A DNA stretch of 64,000 bases from UBA12170 sp964293475 (GCA_964293475.1 CAXYYJ010000009.1:1-64000); one strand, 5' to 3'. Shown: positions 20,408-30,095, numbered from the stretch's first letter. Translations and numbers: made by a program. The notes: a model not told the origin generated them from the sequence alone.

Positions 20408-21649
20408 ATGTCAAAAAAAGTTAGCGCCAAAGAGATTTGTTCCTTTTGTGGCCGTCCCAGCGACGAGGCCGGGCTACTCATAGCTGGGTTCTCGGGTCAT
20501 ATTTGCGATAGCTGTGTGGAACAGGCTTACCAGATTGTACGCGAAGAAGTAAAATCGGGTAAAGACGGATTATCTCACAGCGATGTACCCAAACCTAAGG
20601 AAATAAAAGCCTTTCTCGACGAATATGTGATTGGTCAGGATGAAGCAAAAAAAATTCTTTCGGTGGCGGTTTACAATCACTACAAACGAATTGGCCAACC
20701 AAGCAGCAAAAAGTTTAAAGATGTGGAGATTGAAAAATCGAACATTATCCTGGTTGGAGAAACCGGCACAGGAAAAACTTTGCTCGCCCGAACCATTGCA
20801 AAAATTCTTAAAGTTCCTTTTGCCATTGTCGATGCCACCGTTTTAACCGAAGCCGGTTATGTGGGCGAAGATGTGGAAAGCATTCTCTCCAAACTCCTTC
20901 AGGCTGCCGATTACGATGTGAAAGCTACTGAACGTGGCATTATCTTCATCGACGAGCTGGACAAGATAGCCCGCAAGAGCGACAATCCTTCCATAACCCG
21001 CGATGTGTCGGGCGAAGGAGTTCAACAAGCGCTGCTCAAACTTCTCGAAGGAACCGATGTTAACGTTCCCCCGCAGGGAGGCCGCAAGCATCCGGAGCAA
21101 AAAATGGTGAAAATAAATACCCGCGATATTCTCTTTATTGCCGGCGGTGCATTTAACGGCATTGAACGTCATATAGGAAGCAGGTTAAAAACCAATATGC
21201 TGGGTTATGGAGCCAAAAAGGAAAAAGACCATATCGACCAAACCAATCTGCTTCAGTATATTGCGCCCGCCGATTTAAAGAAATTTGGTCTTATCCCCGA
21301 AATTATTGGCCGTTTGCCCATTCTCACTTACTTAAACCCACTCGACAGAGATGCTTTACGAAGAATTCTCACCGAGCCTAAAAATGCCATCACCAAACAA
21401 TTCATGAAACTGTTCGACATGGATGGCGTGGAGTTGCAATTTGCCGATGAATCCATCGATTATATTGTTGACAAGGCTATTGAGTTTAAAATTGGCGCCC
21501 GTGGACTTCGTTCCATCATTGAAGCCATTATGACCGAAGCCATGTTCGAAGGGCCCTCGTCAATCGATAAAACAATGATAACCATTGATAAACAATATGC
21601 CATCGATATGCTGGCAACACATGTTATCAGCAAACACAAAGTGGCTTAG
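20408..21649 (+). CDS. clpX: ATP-dependent Clp protease ATP-binding subunit
   Basis: A 413-residue AAA+ unfoldase. The N-terminal zinc-binding domain has Cys11, Cys14, Cys33 and Cys36; Walker A is GETGTGKT (117-124) and Walker B IIFIDE (178-183). The C-terminal small AAA domain is complete. The loop that docks on ClpP, IGF in E. coli, reads LGYG here, a conservative change. It recognises, unfolds and threads substrates into ClpP. Last gene of the tig-clpP-clpX operon, followed by an intrinsic terminator. Confidence 0.97.
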   Translation: MSKKVSAKEICSFCGRPSDEAGLLIAGFSGHICDSCVEQAYQIVREEVKSGKDGLSHSDVPKPKEIKAFLDEYVIGQDEAKKILSVAVYNHYKRIGQPSSKKFKDVEIEKSNIILVGETGTGKTLLARTIAKILKVPFAIVDATVLTEAGYVGEDVESILSKLLQAADYDVKATERGIIFIDELDKIARKSDNPSITRDVSGEGVQQALLKLLEGTDVNVPPQGGRKHPEQKMVKINTRDILFIAGGAFNGIERHIGSRLKTNMLGYGAKKEKDHIDQTNLLQYIAPADLKKFGLIPEIIGRLPILTYLNPLDRDALRRILTEPKNAITKQFMKLFDMDGVELQFADESIDYIVDKAIEFKIGARGLRSIIEAIMTEAMFEGPSSIDKTMITIDKQYAIDMLATHVISKHKVA

Positions 21650-21674
21650 GGAATAGATTAATCTGGCACAAAAC

Positions 21675-21710
21675 AAAGCTGTTGGTGATAAAACCTGCAG
21701 CTTTTTTTTT
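21675..21710 (+). terminator. intrinsic terminator after clpX
   Basis: A perfect 7-bp stem, AAAGCTG (21675-21681) with CAGCTTT (21698-21704), possibly extended inside by GGT/ACC, runs into an unbroken T tract to 21710. Confidence 0.75.
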
Positions 21711-21748
21711 GGCTTAAAATTTGTTTAATATTGCACCAATCTCAAGTT

Positions 21749-22333
21749 ATGCATCGTAAAATATTCATATCTGTATTTCTCATCCTTGGTGCACTCATAA
21801 CCAATGGACAGGTGAGCACCGAAGGCGTGCGGCCAGCTTATATAGAAAATGGCGATACCATTTTTGTGGAATTTCTAAGAGAAGTAGAAATTACCGCCCC
21901 GTTGATTTTCGACAGCAAGAAAAACGCCAAACGCTATAGCCGATTGGTAGTTTATGTGAAGAAAGTATATCCCTACGCCAAAATAGCGGGAATAAAAATG
22001 AAGGAATACGAGGCCATTTTAGCCAAAACTCCCGGAAAAAGAGAACGAAAGCTCATTATGCAACGTGCTGAACAAGAGCTCAAAGAAGAGTTTGAAGAAG
22101 ATTTGAAGAAATTCACCTATATGCAGGGTGAGATATTACTAAAACTTATCGATCGGGAAACCCAAACAGCAAGCTATGACATAGTTAAAGAAATGCGGGG
22201 CGGTTTTCGTGCCCTGTTTTATCAAAGTTTTGCCCGTCTGTTTGGTTTTGATTTAAAAGACCGCTACGACCCCGAAGGAAGGGATAAGGAACTGGAATTT
22301 ATTGTAAGACAGATAGAAACAGGAAAAATTTAA
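21749..22333 (+). CDS. DUF4294 family exported protein
   Basis: About 194 residues from the ATG at 21749 (another in-frame ATG six codons earlier is possible). It begins with a short signal peptide (MHRKIFISVFLILGALITNGQ). The body has a short beta-rich stretch (ENGDTIFVEFLREVEI), then a highly charged helical region with KRYSRLVVYVKKVYPYAKIAG, a signature I know from DUF4294, a Bacteroidota family of unknown function. It follows the clpX terminator, so it probably has its own promoter. Its stop codon is only one base from that of the convergent histidine kinase gene. Confidence 0.8.
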   Translation: MHRKIFISVFLILGALITNGQVSTEGVRPAYIENGDTIFVEFLREVEITAPLIFDSKKNAKRYSRLVVYVKKVYPYAKIAGIKMKEYEAILAKTPGKRERKLIMQRAEQELKEEFEEDLKKFTYMQGEILLKLIDRETQTASYDIVKEMRGGFRALFYQSFARLFGFDLKDRYDPEGRDKELEFIVRQIETGKI

Positions 22334-22334
22334 T

Positions 22335-23990
22335 TTACCCCTTCAATATATTCGATAGCTCTGCAAAATTAAAGGGCTTGCGCAACATTCCATTCATTCC
22401 TGATTTGAAACATTTGGCTTTAATTCCTTCAAAGTCTTCGGCAGTGAGGGCAATAATTTTCGATTCTTTCTTTTTGGGGTTGTTTTTTTCTATTTTTCTC
22501 AATTCACCAGCAACTTCAAAGCCATCCATTCCGGGCATTTTAATATCGAGCAAAACCAGATCGAAATCCTTAACGCGATATTTTGCCAGTGCCGAAGAAC
22601 CTTCCCGAGCTACATCAACATCATGACCCATTCGTTCCAGACTGGCTTTTGCCACCTTTTCGTTGATGAGATTATCCTCCACCAAAAGAATTTTAATTCC
22701 GTGTACTTCAGTCTCTTTCTTAGGATCATCCATTTTAAAGCGGGCGGGAATAACCGCGCCTATTTCGTTGGCAAGATGCGACAGAACAAGGGGTTTGTTA
22801 AGATATCCTGAATAGCCAGCTTCGCGCAAAGCTTCTTTTTTATACAAATTGGCCGAGGTAGAGATTAGGATTATTTCGGCTTTCGACAGTGAATCGATGC
22901 TTTTTAGTCTTCTGATTTCCATTTTATCGGTCACTTCCTGAAATTGCCGCTGGATGAGTATGAGGTCGAAATGTTCAGCGTTTCGCAGAGTGTCGAGATG
23001 TTGAATGAGCTCAACCGTTGTAGGAAATGCGAGCACTTCAATGCTGAGAGTTTGTAAATATTCCACAAGGATTTTACGACCAATATCGTGTTTCTCAACC
23101 ACCACAGCCCTCAATCCGGTGAATGAAATAGCGGGTGAAGTGTAATTGAAATCCATTCGGCGGGTGCTTTTTGTAAAGTTGGCCGAAAACCAGAATTGAC
23201 TTCCTTTGTTCTCTTCGCTCCTGAAGCCCATTTCGCCTCCCATGAGCTCACACATGCGTTTCGATACAGCCAGACTGAGACCTGGCCCACCATAATCCAG
23301 AAATTTTTTCCGGTCGATTTTTGTAACTGTATTGTATAGAGCTTCCTGTTTTACCGGGCTCATTCCGATTCCGGTATCCTCCACCCTGAATTTCAACTTA
23401 ATATTATCCAGTTTGCTTGATTCGGTCTCCACATAAAGAGCCACATCGCCTTTTATGGTGTACTTTACTGCATTTCTAACAAGGTTAAGGAGAATCTCTT
23501 TGAGTCGGACAGGATCGCCCAGCAATAAATCGGGGATTCCCGGTTCAATGTACACAATGAGTTCCAGATTTTTTTCCTTTATTTCCGGCTGAACATATTC
23601 GGCAATTCCATGAACAATATCCTGAATGCTAAATGGTACCTCGTCGAGCTCTATATTATCGCTGGCAAGGCGGGCTCTGTCGAGGAGCGAGTTAACGGCG
23701 GTGAGCAAATTGCTGGTGCTGGTGCTCAAATCCACCAGATATTCGTCCTGCTCCTTGTTGAGTTTTGTTTGCTTCAACAAATCCACCAGCCCCATAATAC
23801 CATTCATGGGGGTTCTGATTTCATGAGAAATTGATGACCAGAACTCCATTTTTGTTGCATTCACACTGGCCAAAACCGTCGATTTTTCCTTGTTTGACAA
23901 TTTGAGCTGCCTTTGCAGCAGGAGCAGATAAACCACCAGAATGGCCACAACAACTATTAAAAAAATGGTCAATATTTCAACATTCGACAT
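22335..23990 (-). CDS. hybrid sensor histidine kinase/response regulator
   Basis: A 551-residue hybrid kinase. One N-terminal membrane helix (about residues 5-26) is followed at once by the dimerisation/phosphoacceptor domain with His56 (SHEIRTPMNG) and an ATP-binding domain with DTGIGM and a glycine-rich lid (GGPGLSL). Two receiver-like domains follow. The first (about 295-410) lacks the phospho-accepting Asp: the strand reads LILIQ. The second (about 425-550) is intact, with Asp482 in LLDIKMPGMDG. There is no extracytoplasmic sensor domain, so the signal is probably membrane-borne or cytoplasmic. No output domain or cognate regulator lies beside it. Confidence 0.92.
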   Translation of the reverse strand: MSNVEILTIFLIVVVAILVVYLLLLQRQLKLSNKEKSTVLASVNATKMEFWSSISHEIRTPMNGIMGLVDLLKQTKLNKEQDEYLVDLSTSTSNLLTAVNSLLDRARLASDNIELDEVPFSIQDIVHGIAEYVQPEIKEKNLELIVYIEPGIPDLLLGDPVRLKEILLNLVRNAVKYTIKGDVALYVETESSKLDNIKLKFRVEDTGIGMSPVKQEALYNTVTKIDRKKFLDYGGPGLSLAVSKRMCELMGGEMGFRSEENKGSQFWFSANFTKSTRRMDFNYTSPAISFTGLRAVVVEKHDIGRKILVEYLQTLSIEVLAFPTTVELIQHLDTLRNAEHFDLILIQRQFQEVTDKMEIRRLKSIDSLSKAEIILISTSANLYKKEALREAGYSGYLNKPLVLSHLANEIGAVIPARFKMDDPKKETEVHGIKILLVEDNLINEKVAKASLERMGHDVDVAREGSSALAKYRVKDFDLVLLDIKMPGMDGFEVAGELRKIEKNNPKKKESKIIALTAEDFEGIKAKCFKSGMNGMLRKPFNFAELSNILKG

Positions 23991-24390
23991 AATACATTCA
24001 GCTTTAATAAGATGGTATGAAGATACAAAGAAAACTCTGGGCGAATATTAAGCCCTGTTCAACTTTTCAACACAATTTTATGAATAAAACAATAAGAATC
24101 ACGGGCTTCAACCCCACCAATTAAATGGTGAAATACGTTGGGCAAAAGGTGAAAAATCGTGGTTTTTCGGATTGGTGCAGCATTATAGAACCCTGATAAA
24201 GATTAGGAAAACAGATTAAAATTCGGACTTGCCTTTTTTAATAATTTTTAAGACAAATTTCAATGCAATCGTTTGAAATTCAATGGGTGGAATTCTTCAA
24301 AATAGCCTTGAATTTTCATGAAATCTATATTTTTTTTCGTAACTTTGGCCTCTGATTTTTTAAACGAATTCATATTAAAATCATATAATA
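23991..24390. other. intergenic between hybrid kinase and ppdK
   Basis: A 400-bp AT-rich spacer between divergent genes. Besides the -7 box of ppdK I see no gene, strong hairpin or repeat. Confidence 0.55.
24340..24347 (+). promoter_or_regulatory. -7 box of ppdK promoter
   Basis: TAACTTTG matches TAnnTTTG exactly, 44 bases before the ppdK start. The expected -33 position reads CATG, a poor match, so an activator may be needed. Confidence 0.45.
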
Positions 24391-27330
24391 ATGAGTAAAG
24401 AAAACAAAGTAAAAAATGTTTATCTCTTTGGAGATAGAAAAGCCGATGGCAATGCAACCATGAAGAATCTTCTTGGGGGAAAAGGCGCCAATCTGGCCGA
24501 AATGAACTTAATTGGCGTTCCGGTTCCTCCGGGCTTCACCATCACCACTGAGGTTTGTACTGCCTACAACGAAAAGGGCCGTGATTATGCTGTGGGCATG
24601 ATTAAAAAAGAAGTGGAAGATGCCGTTGCAGCAGTTGAAAAAATGATGGGAACCAAATTTGGCGACAAAGAAAATCCTTGTTTGTTGTCAGTACGTTCCG
24701 GTGCCCGTGCTTCTATGCCAGGCATGATGGATACTGTTCTTAACTTAGGTTTGAACGACGAAGCTGTTGAAGGTATTGCCAAAAAAACCAACAACGAGCG
24801 CTTTGCCTGGGATTCTTACCGCCGCTTTGTCCAAATGTTTGGAGATGTTGTTTTGGGAATGAAACCTGAATCAAAAACCGATATCGATCCTTTCGAAGAA
24901 ATTATTGAACATGTTAAGGAAGAAAAAGGTGTTAAAACCGATAACGAACTTACCGTTGATGATTTAAAAGATCTGGTAAAAAGATTTAAAGCCGCTGTTA
25001 AAACCAAAACAGGTCACGATTTCCCAAGTGATCCATGGGAACAACTTTGGGGTTCTGTTATGGCCGTATTCGACAGCTGGATGAATCCAAGAGCCATCTA
25101 CTACAGAAAACTTAACGACATTCCAGCTGCCTGGGGAACTGCAGTAAACGTTCAGGCTATGGTATTCGGAAATATGGGTTCCAACTCAGCTACTGGTGTT
25201 GCCTTTACCCGTGATGCCGGAACAGGTGAAAACCTTTTCAATGGAGAATATCTGATTGATGCTCAAGGTGAAGACGTAGTTGCTGGTATTCGTACTCCTC
25301 AACAAATCACCCTGGAAGGCTCAAGAAGATGGGCTGTTTTGGCTGGTGTTACCGAGGAAGAAAGAGCCTCTAAATTCCCATCATTGGAAGAAGCTATGCC
25401 TAAGGTTTATGCCGAACTCAATGCAACCCAAAACAAACTCGAGCTTCACTACAGAGATATGCAGGATCTTGAATTCACAGTTCAGGATGGAAAACTCTGG
25501 ATGCTTCAAACCCGTAACGGAAAACGTACCGGTGCTGCCATGGTTAAAATTGCTGTGGACATGCTCAGAGAAGGTATGATTACCGAAAAAGAAGCCCTTT
25601 TAAGAGTTGAACCCAATAAACTTGACGAATTGCTTCACAATGTATTCGACAAAGGTGCTTTGGCCAGCGGAAAAGTTATTTCTAAAGGCTTACCTGCTTC
25701 TCCAGGTGCTGCCACAGGTCAGATTGTTTTCTTTGCCGATGAGTGCGAAAAATATAAAAACTCCATCCTGGTTCGTATCGAAACTTCTCCCGAAGACCTC
25801 GAAGGTATGAATATTGCCAACGGTATTTTAACCGCTCGTGGTGGTATGACCTCTCACGCTGCTGTTGTGGCTCGTGGTATGGGTAAATGTTGTGTTTCTG
25901 GTGCTGGTAATCTTCTAATTGATTACAAAACCAGAACCATGGTTGTGGATGGGAAGAAATTTAGCGAAGGCGATTGGATTTCGTTAAATGGTTCTACTGG
26001 TGATATTTATGAAGATAAAATTGCAACCATCAAACCTGAGTTAAGCGGCGATTTTGGCGAATTGATGAAATTGGCCGACAAACACGCTGTGATGTTGGTT
26101 CGCACCAATGCCGACACTCCACACGATTCTAAAGTAGCCCGCGAATTTGGTGCTCAGGGAATTGGTCTGTGTCGCACAGAGCACATGTTCTTCGAAGAAG
26201 AAAAAATCAAAGCCATGCGCGAAATGATTCTGGCCGATGATGAAGCCGGACGTCGTATTGCTCTTGCTAAACTTCTGCCACTTCAAAGAAAAGACTTCGA
26301 AGGTATATTCCAGGCCATGCACGACCTGCCTGTTACCGTTCGCTTGTTAGACCCACCATTGCACGAATTTGTTCCCCACGAAGAAGCCAATCAGAAAGAA
26401 ATGGCCAAAGAAATGGGTGTATCAGTTGCTAAAATAAAAGCCAAAGTAGAATCTTTGCATGAGTTTAACCCCATGTTGGGTCACCGCGGTTGCCGTCTTG
26501 GTAATACTTATCCTGAAATTACCGAAATGCAGGCCCGTGCTATCATCGAAGCTTGTTTAAATCTGAAAAGCATCGGCGTAACTGCCAAGCCCGAAATCAT
26601 GATTCCTTTAACCGGAACCAAAAAAGAGCTTAAAATGCAGGAAGACATCGTTAGAGCTACTGTAACCAAGGTATTTGAAGAAAGAAACGACAGAATCGAT
26701 TATTTGGTTGGTACTATGATTGAGATTCCACGTGCGGCCTTAACCGCCGACGAGATTGCTGAGGCAGCTGAGTTCTTCTCATTCGGAACCAACGACTTAA
26801 CTCAAATGACTTTTGGTTATTCGAGAGATGATGCTGGAAAATTCTTACCCATCTACCTGAAAAACGGAATTTTAGATCACGATCCATTCCAGGTTTTAGA
26901 TCAGGTTGGTGTTGGTAGTCTCATGAAAATTGCTGTTGAAAAAGGTAGAAGAACCCGTCCAAATATTAAAATTGGTATTTGCGGCGAACATGGTGGCGAG
27001 CCAAGTTCTGTGGAATTCTGTAATACCTTAGGCTTTAACTACGTTTCATGTTCTCCATTCCGCGTTCCTATTGCTCGTTTGGCAGCGGCTCAGGCCAACA
27101 TTAAACAAAGCAAATGGGATGCCGATGCAGCCAAAGAAACTTTGAAAAAAAGTGCTAAAAAAGTTTCAGAAGCCGTTGAAGTTGAATTCGAAAACGTGGA
27201 AAAAGAAGCTAAAAAAGCTGCTAAAAAAGCCCGTAAAGAAGCTGAGAAAGAAGTGAAAAAACTTAAAGACGAAGCCAAAGTCGTTCTTGGTAAGTTTGAA
27301 AAAGAACTGAAAAAACTCAGAAAAAAATAG
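24391..27330 (+). CDS. ppdK: pyruvate, phosphate dikinase with Lys/Ala-rich C-terminal tail
   Basis: A 979-residue enzyme that interconverts pyruvate, ATP and phosphate with phosphoenolpyruvate, AMP and pyrophosphate. Order: N-terminal nucleotide-binding domain, the swivelling phosphohistidine domain (GGMTSHAAVVARG, His489), and the PEP-binding barrel ending with FGTNDLTQMTFGYSRDD, the catalytic Cys864 (GICGEHGG) and FRVPIARLAAAQ. The family normally ends about there, near residue 901. This protein goes on for some 78 residues very rich in Lys, Ala and Glu (for example KKAAKKARKEAEKEVKKLK), predicted to be a long charged helix. With PFOR in the same window it fits pyrophosphate-linked central carbon metabolism of an anaerobe. 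Confidence 0.96.
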   Translation: MSKENKVKNVYLFGDRKADGNATMKNLLGGKGANLAEMNLIGVPVPPGFTITTEVCTAYNEKGRDYAVGMIKKEVEDAVAAVEKMMGTKFGDKENPCLLSVRSGARASMPGMMDTVLNLGLNDEAVEGIAKKTNNERFAWDSYRRFVQMFGDVVLGMKPESKTDIDPFEEIIEHVKEEKGVKTDNELTVDDLKDLVKRFKAAVKTKTGHDFPSDPWEQLWGSVMAVFDSWMNPRAIYYRKLNDIPAAWGTAVNVQAMVFGNMGSNSATGVAFTRDAGTGENLFNGEYLIDAQGEDVVAGIRTPQQITLEGSRRWAVLAGVTEEERASKFPSLEEAMPKVYAELNATQNKLELHYRDMQDLEFTVQDGKLWMLQTRNGKRTGAAMVKIAVDMLREGMITEKEALLRVEPNKLDELLHNVFDKGALASGKVISKGLPASPGAATGQIVFFADECEKYKNSILVRIETSPEDLEGMNIANGILTARGGMTSHAAVVARGMGKCCVSGAGNLLIDYKTRTMVVDGKKFSEGDWISLNGSTGDIYEDKIATIKPELSGDFGELMKLADKHAVMLVRTNADTPHDSKVAREFGAQGIGLCRTEHMFFEEEKIKAMREMILADDEAGRRIALAKLLPLQRKDFEGIFQAMHDLPVTVRLLDPPLHEFVPHEEANQKEMAKEMGVSVAKIKAKVESLHEFNPMLGHRGCRLGNTYPEITEMQARAIIEACLNLKSIGVTAKPEIMIPLTGTKKELKMQEDIVRATVTKVFEERNDRIDYLVGTMIEIPRAALTADEIAEAAEFFSFGTNDLTQMTFGYSRDDAGKFLPIYLKNGILDHDPFQVLDQVGVGSLMKIAVEKGRRTRPNIKIGICGEHGGEPSSVEFCNTLGFNYVSCSPFRVPIARLAAAQANIKQSKWDADAAKETLKKSAKKVSEAVEVEFENVEKEAKKAAKKARKEAEKEVKKLKDEAKVVLGKFEKELKKLRKK

Positions 27331-27349
27331 TCCCCAATTTGTAAAACCG

Positions 27350-27385
27350 AAAAAGGCTGCTCCATTTATTGGGGCAGCCTTTTTT
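27350..27385. terminator. bidirectional terminator between ppdK and kbl
   Basis: A perfect 11-bp stem, AAAAAGGCTGC (27350-27360) with GCAGCCTTTTT (27374-27384), has A and T tracts on both sides, so it can end ppdK transcripts from the left and kbl transcripts from the right. Confidence 0.8.
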
Positions 27386-27419
27386 AATATCCTGGGGTTA
27401 AAATTCCCGGCGCAAAAAA

Positions 27420-28610
27420 CTATTTGATTACACCCAGCGCTTTTCCAACTTTGGTGAAAGCAGCTACGGCTTTGTCTAAATGTTCAGTTTCGTGGGCTGC
27501 TGACAACTGAACCCTGATGCGGGCTTGTCCTTTGGGCACAACGGGGAAATAGAATCCAATAACATAAACACCTTCGGTCAACAGATTGGCAGCGAAGTCT
27601 TGGGATAGTTTTGCATCGTAAAGCATTACAGCGCAAATGGCCGATTTGGTTGGCTTAATATCAAAACCAGCGGCAAGCATTTTGGTCATAAAATAGGCGG
27701 TGTTTTTATGTAGCTTCTCTTGCAACTCGTTGGTCTCGTTCATCATATCGAACATTTTTATTCCCGCATTCACCACAACAGGTGGCAAAGAATTGGAGAA
27801 CAAATAGGGACGTGACCGTTGACGAAGCAAATCGATAATCTCTTTTTTACCTGTGGTAAATCCGCCAATGGCACCACCAAAAGCTTTACCCAAAGTACCG
27901 GTAATAATTTCAACCTGTCCACGAACATTAAAAAGTTCGGTAACTCCTCGGCCTGTTTCGCCCACCACGCCTGCGCTGTGGCACTCGTCGACCATGACCA
28001 TGGCATTGTATTTATTGGCGAGTTCCACTATTTTATCCATTGGAGCCACATTGCCATCCATTGAAAATACACCATCGGTAACAATTAGACGGAAACGATG
28101 CTTTTGCGCAGCAATGAGTTGTGTTTCCAGGTCGGCCATATCGGCATTGTTGTAACGGTATCTTTCAGCTTTCGACAATCTAACGCCATCAATAATGGAG
28201 GCATGGTTCAGTGAATCAGAAATAATGGCATCGTCGGCACCCATCAATGGTTCAAAAACACCGCCGTTGGCATCGAAAGCTGCGGCATAAAGTATGGTGT
28301 CTTCGGTGCCAAAATAATCAGCTATTTTTTGTTCCAGCTCTTTGTGAATATCCTGAGTTCCGCAAATAAACCGCACCGACGACATTCCGTATCCACGCTC
28401 ATCGAGAGCATCTTTAGCGGCCTGAACCAATTTGGGGTTATTGCTTAAACCCAAATAGTTGTTGGCGCAAAAATTCATAACTTCCTGTCCGTTAGCTACA
28501 TTAATGATAGCTCCCTGAGGACTTGTAATAATTCTTTCGTGTTTAAACAAACCGGCTTCTTTAATGTCGGCCAGTTCTTTTTGTAAAAATTCCTGAAAAC
28601 CTATATACAT
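27420..28610 (-). CDS. kbl: glycine C-acetyltransferase (2-amino-3-ketobutyrate CoA ligase)
   Basis: A 396-residue PLP enzyme of the alpha-oxoamine synthase group. The PLP lysine is Lys242 in TGTLGKAFGG, with VDECHSAG before it; the length and start match E. coli Kbl closely. It cleaves 2-amino-3-ketobutyrate with CoA to glycine and acetyl-CoA, the second step of threonine breakdown. No threonine dehydrogenase gene is adjacent in this window. Related paralogues such as serine palmitoyltransferase are possible, but the overall sequence reads as Kbl. Confidence 0.92.
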   Translation of the reverse strand: MYIGFQEFLQKELADIKEAGLFKHERIITSPQGAIINVANGQEVMNFCANNYLGLSNNPKLVQAAKDALDERGYGMSSVRFICGTQDIHKELEQKIADYFGTEDTILYAAAFDANGGVFEPLMGADDAIISDSLNHASIIDGVRLSKAERYRYNNADMADLETQLIAAQKHRFRLIVTDGVFSMDGNVAPMDKIVELANKYNAMVMVDECHSAGVVGETGRGVTELFNVRGQVEIITGTLGKAFGGAIGGFTTGKKEIIDLLRQRSRPYLFSNSLPPVVVNAGIKMFDMMNETNELQEKLHKNTAYFMTKMLAAGFDIKPTKSAICAVMLYDAKLSQDFAANLLTEGVYVIGFYFPVVPKGQARIRVQLSAAHETEHLDKAVAAFTKVGKALGVIK

Positions 28611-28652
28611 ATTTTTAAATTTTTAATTTCTCAATTTTGATGGGCGAATTTA

Positions 28653-28683
28653 CAAAAATATCTGTGATAGCTTGATATTCAAT
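28653..28683 (-). promoter_or_regulatory. promoter of kbl
   Basis: On the minus strand an exact -7 box TATTTTTG (28660 to 28653) lies 19 bases downstream of ATTG (28683 to 28680), three of four bases of the -33 box. It sits 42 bases before the kbl start. Confidence 0.55.
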
Positions 28684-29045
28684 ATTGTGTAAAATACTGA
28701 ATTTGAAGTAATACCGAAAGCATATATATAATAGTCCAATAAGAATTGGACTAAACAGCTATTGCATCGGCATTATACAATTCATTTATTGGACTGTTTA
28801 TTGTTTGTATTTGGTATAAAAGGCTGATAATTCTACTTAAATACCAATGTTTTATATTGGTTATTACATGTTAGCTCCTTTTGCATATTGACCTCATTAT
28901 CAATCAATTTTGCTGCAATATTTCTCGTGCATTGTGTCAGAAACGCTTTTAGGCAAGTGTGGCATTGCGTTGGCCATCCGATGAATCAAGACAAACTGTG
29001 GGGCTTGGGAAGGTGTGTGGATTGAGAGTACGGGTATTTTTTTCA
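28684..29045. other. intergenic at the left edge of the accessory operon
   Basis: This spacer holds the palindrome above. Its last ~120 bases, next to the accessory operon, are noticeably more G-rich. I see no integrase, tRNA or clear direct repeat shared with the other edge (33814-34080). Confidence 0.5.
28733..28752. promoter_or_regulatory. perfect inverted repeat upstream of kbl
   Basis: AGTCCAAT (28733-28740), a four-base loop, then ATTGGACT (28745-28752). A further ATTGGACT lies near 28795. The palindrome is about 50 bases upstream of the kbl -33 box, where an activator could bind, but no regulator gene is adjacent. Confidence 0.35.
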
Positions 29046-30095
29046 TCACAATCTGTCTGTTTTTGATTCCATAAAATTATTTACCTCAGCCCATTGTCTT
29101 AATGATTCAATTCTGGTTTTCATTTTGTCGCTAAACTCATCTACACCATAATTATTAAAAAAGTTTTTTTGATACTCTAACCATATTGTAAAACCTAAGC
29201 TGTTTTTAATTGACATTTTTGCTAAGTTGATTATTTGCTCTTCAACTTGTTCTTCTGTCATATCGGGAAATGCACTTATTTCTTGAATTCTCTCTTGCGT
29301 TGTCGGGTCTTCATTGGCTATAAGTTCAATATCTTCTAAATACTTGTCGGGCAATATAGAAGCGATTTTATCAATGTTATATTCTTCCAATCCCCCAAAA
29401 CTAGGAATGTCTATTCCGAATTTTTTACTATAGTCAAACCGAATAACCGAAATTGGATATTTCAAAAGGTGCAGTGTGCTGACCAAAGAAATTATATCAG
29501 CATAAGATTCCAACCATTTTGATATTAATTTCGATTCAAAAGTTTGAGAATCGCTTTTTAGCAAACCCATACTATTAGAATGTTTTGCTCCTTTAGTATG
29601 GACGTAATTATGAAGATAGCCGAGATTTTTATGGACTGTTTCTATATCGTGTTTTTCGTTAAATTTTCTAATGTTATCATTTTGCAATAATATTTTCCAA
29701 ATGGGTTTTGCAAAAGGAGTATCAGCTTCTTTTTTGTCTTTCGCTTGTAACCACTCTTTTACTGCATTATGCCCATCATCATTTATGTTGAAATAAACAG
29801 ATAACATTCCTAATTCTAAACCGCTTCTTAGAGAAACAAAAGCCTGTTTGTAAAGTCCAAAACATATTTGTGTAAATGATACTTGAAGTTCTTCCCAAGA
29901 ATCAATAAATGGGAAATAATGCCCTGACCAAAAGTTTTCAAAATTGTGAGGAATAATCAAACCCACGGTATGATAAATCCATCCTAATTCTTCAATCCGT
30001 TTTTTAATTACAGGGTTAGTTTCAAAGTACTTTTCGGTTTCTTTGTAAACTTCAATACTTTTATCTGGCTCATATATGTATGGGCTAAATTTCAT
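29046..30095 (-). CDS. unrecognised protein, third gene of restriction-modification operon
   Basis: A 349-residue, probably helical cytoplasmic protein that I do not recognise. No signal peptide or membrane segment is visible. Features seen: an RSGLE segment (Arg90) in a helix, and later a GYLHNYVHTKG segment (His162, His166). An arginine-bearing helix followed by a histidine-rich one is loosely like HEPN-fold helical proteins, several of which are RNases in anti-phage or toxin systems, but this is only a resemblance. The start overlaps the stop of the upstream gene by 4 bp (ATGA), so the two are translationally coupled. The AT-rich codon use matches the other two genes of the operon and differs from the housekeeping genes around. 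Confidence 0.7.
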   Translation of the reverse strand: MKFSPYIYEPDKSIEVYKETEKYFETNPVIKKRIEELGWIYHTVGLIIPHNFENFWSGHYFPFIDSWEELQVSFTQICFGLYKQAFVSLRSGLELGMLSVYFNINDDGHNAVKEWLQAKDKKEADTPFAKPIWKILLQNDNIRKFNEKHDIETVHKNLGYLHNYVHTKGAKHSNSMGLLKSDSQTFESKLISKWLESYADIISLVSTLHLLKYPISVIRFDYSKKFGIDIPSFGGLEEYNIDKIASILPDKYLEDIELIANEDPTTQERIQEISAFPDMTEEQVEEQIINLAKMSIKNSLGFTIWLEYQKNFFNNYGVDEFSDKMKTRIESLRQWAEVNNFMESKTDRL

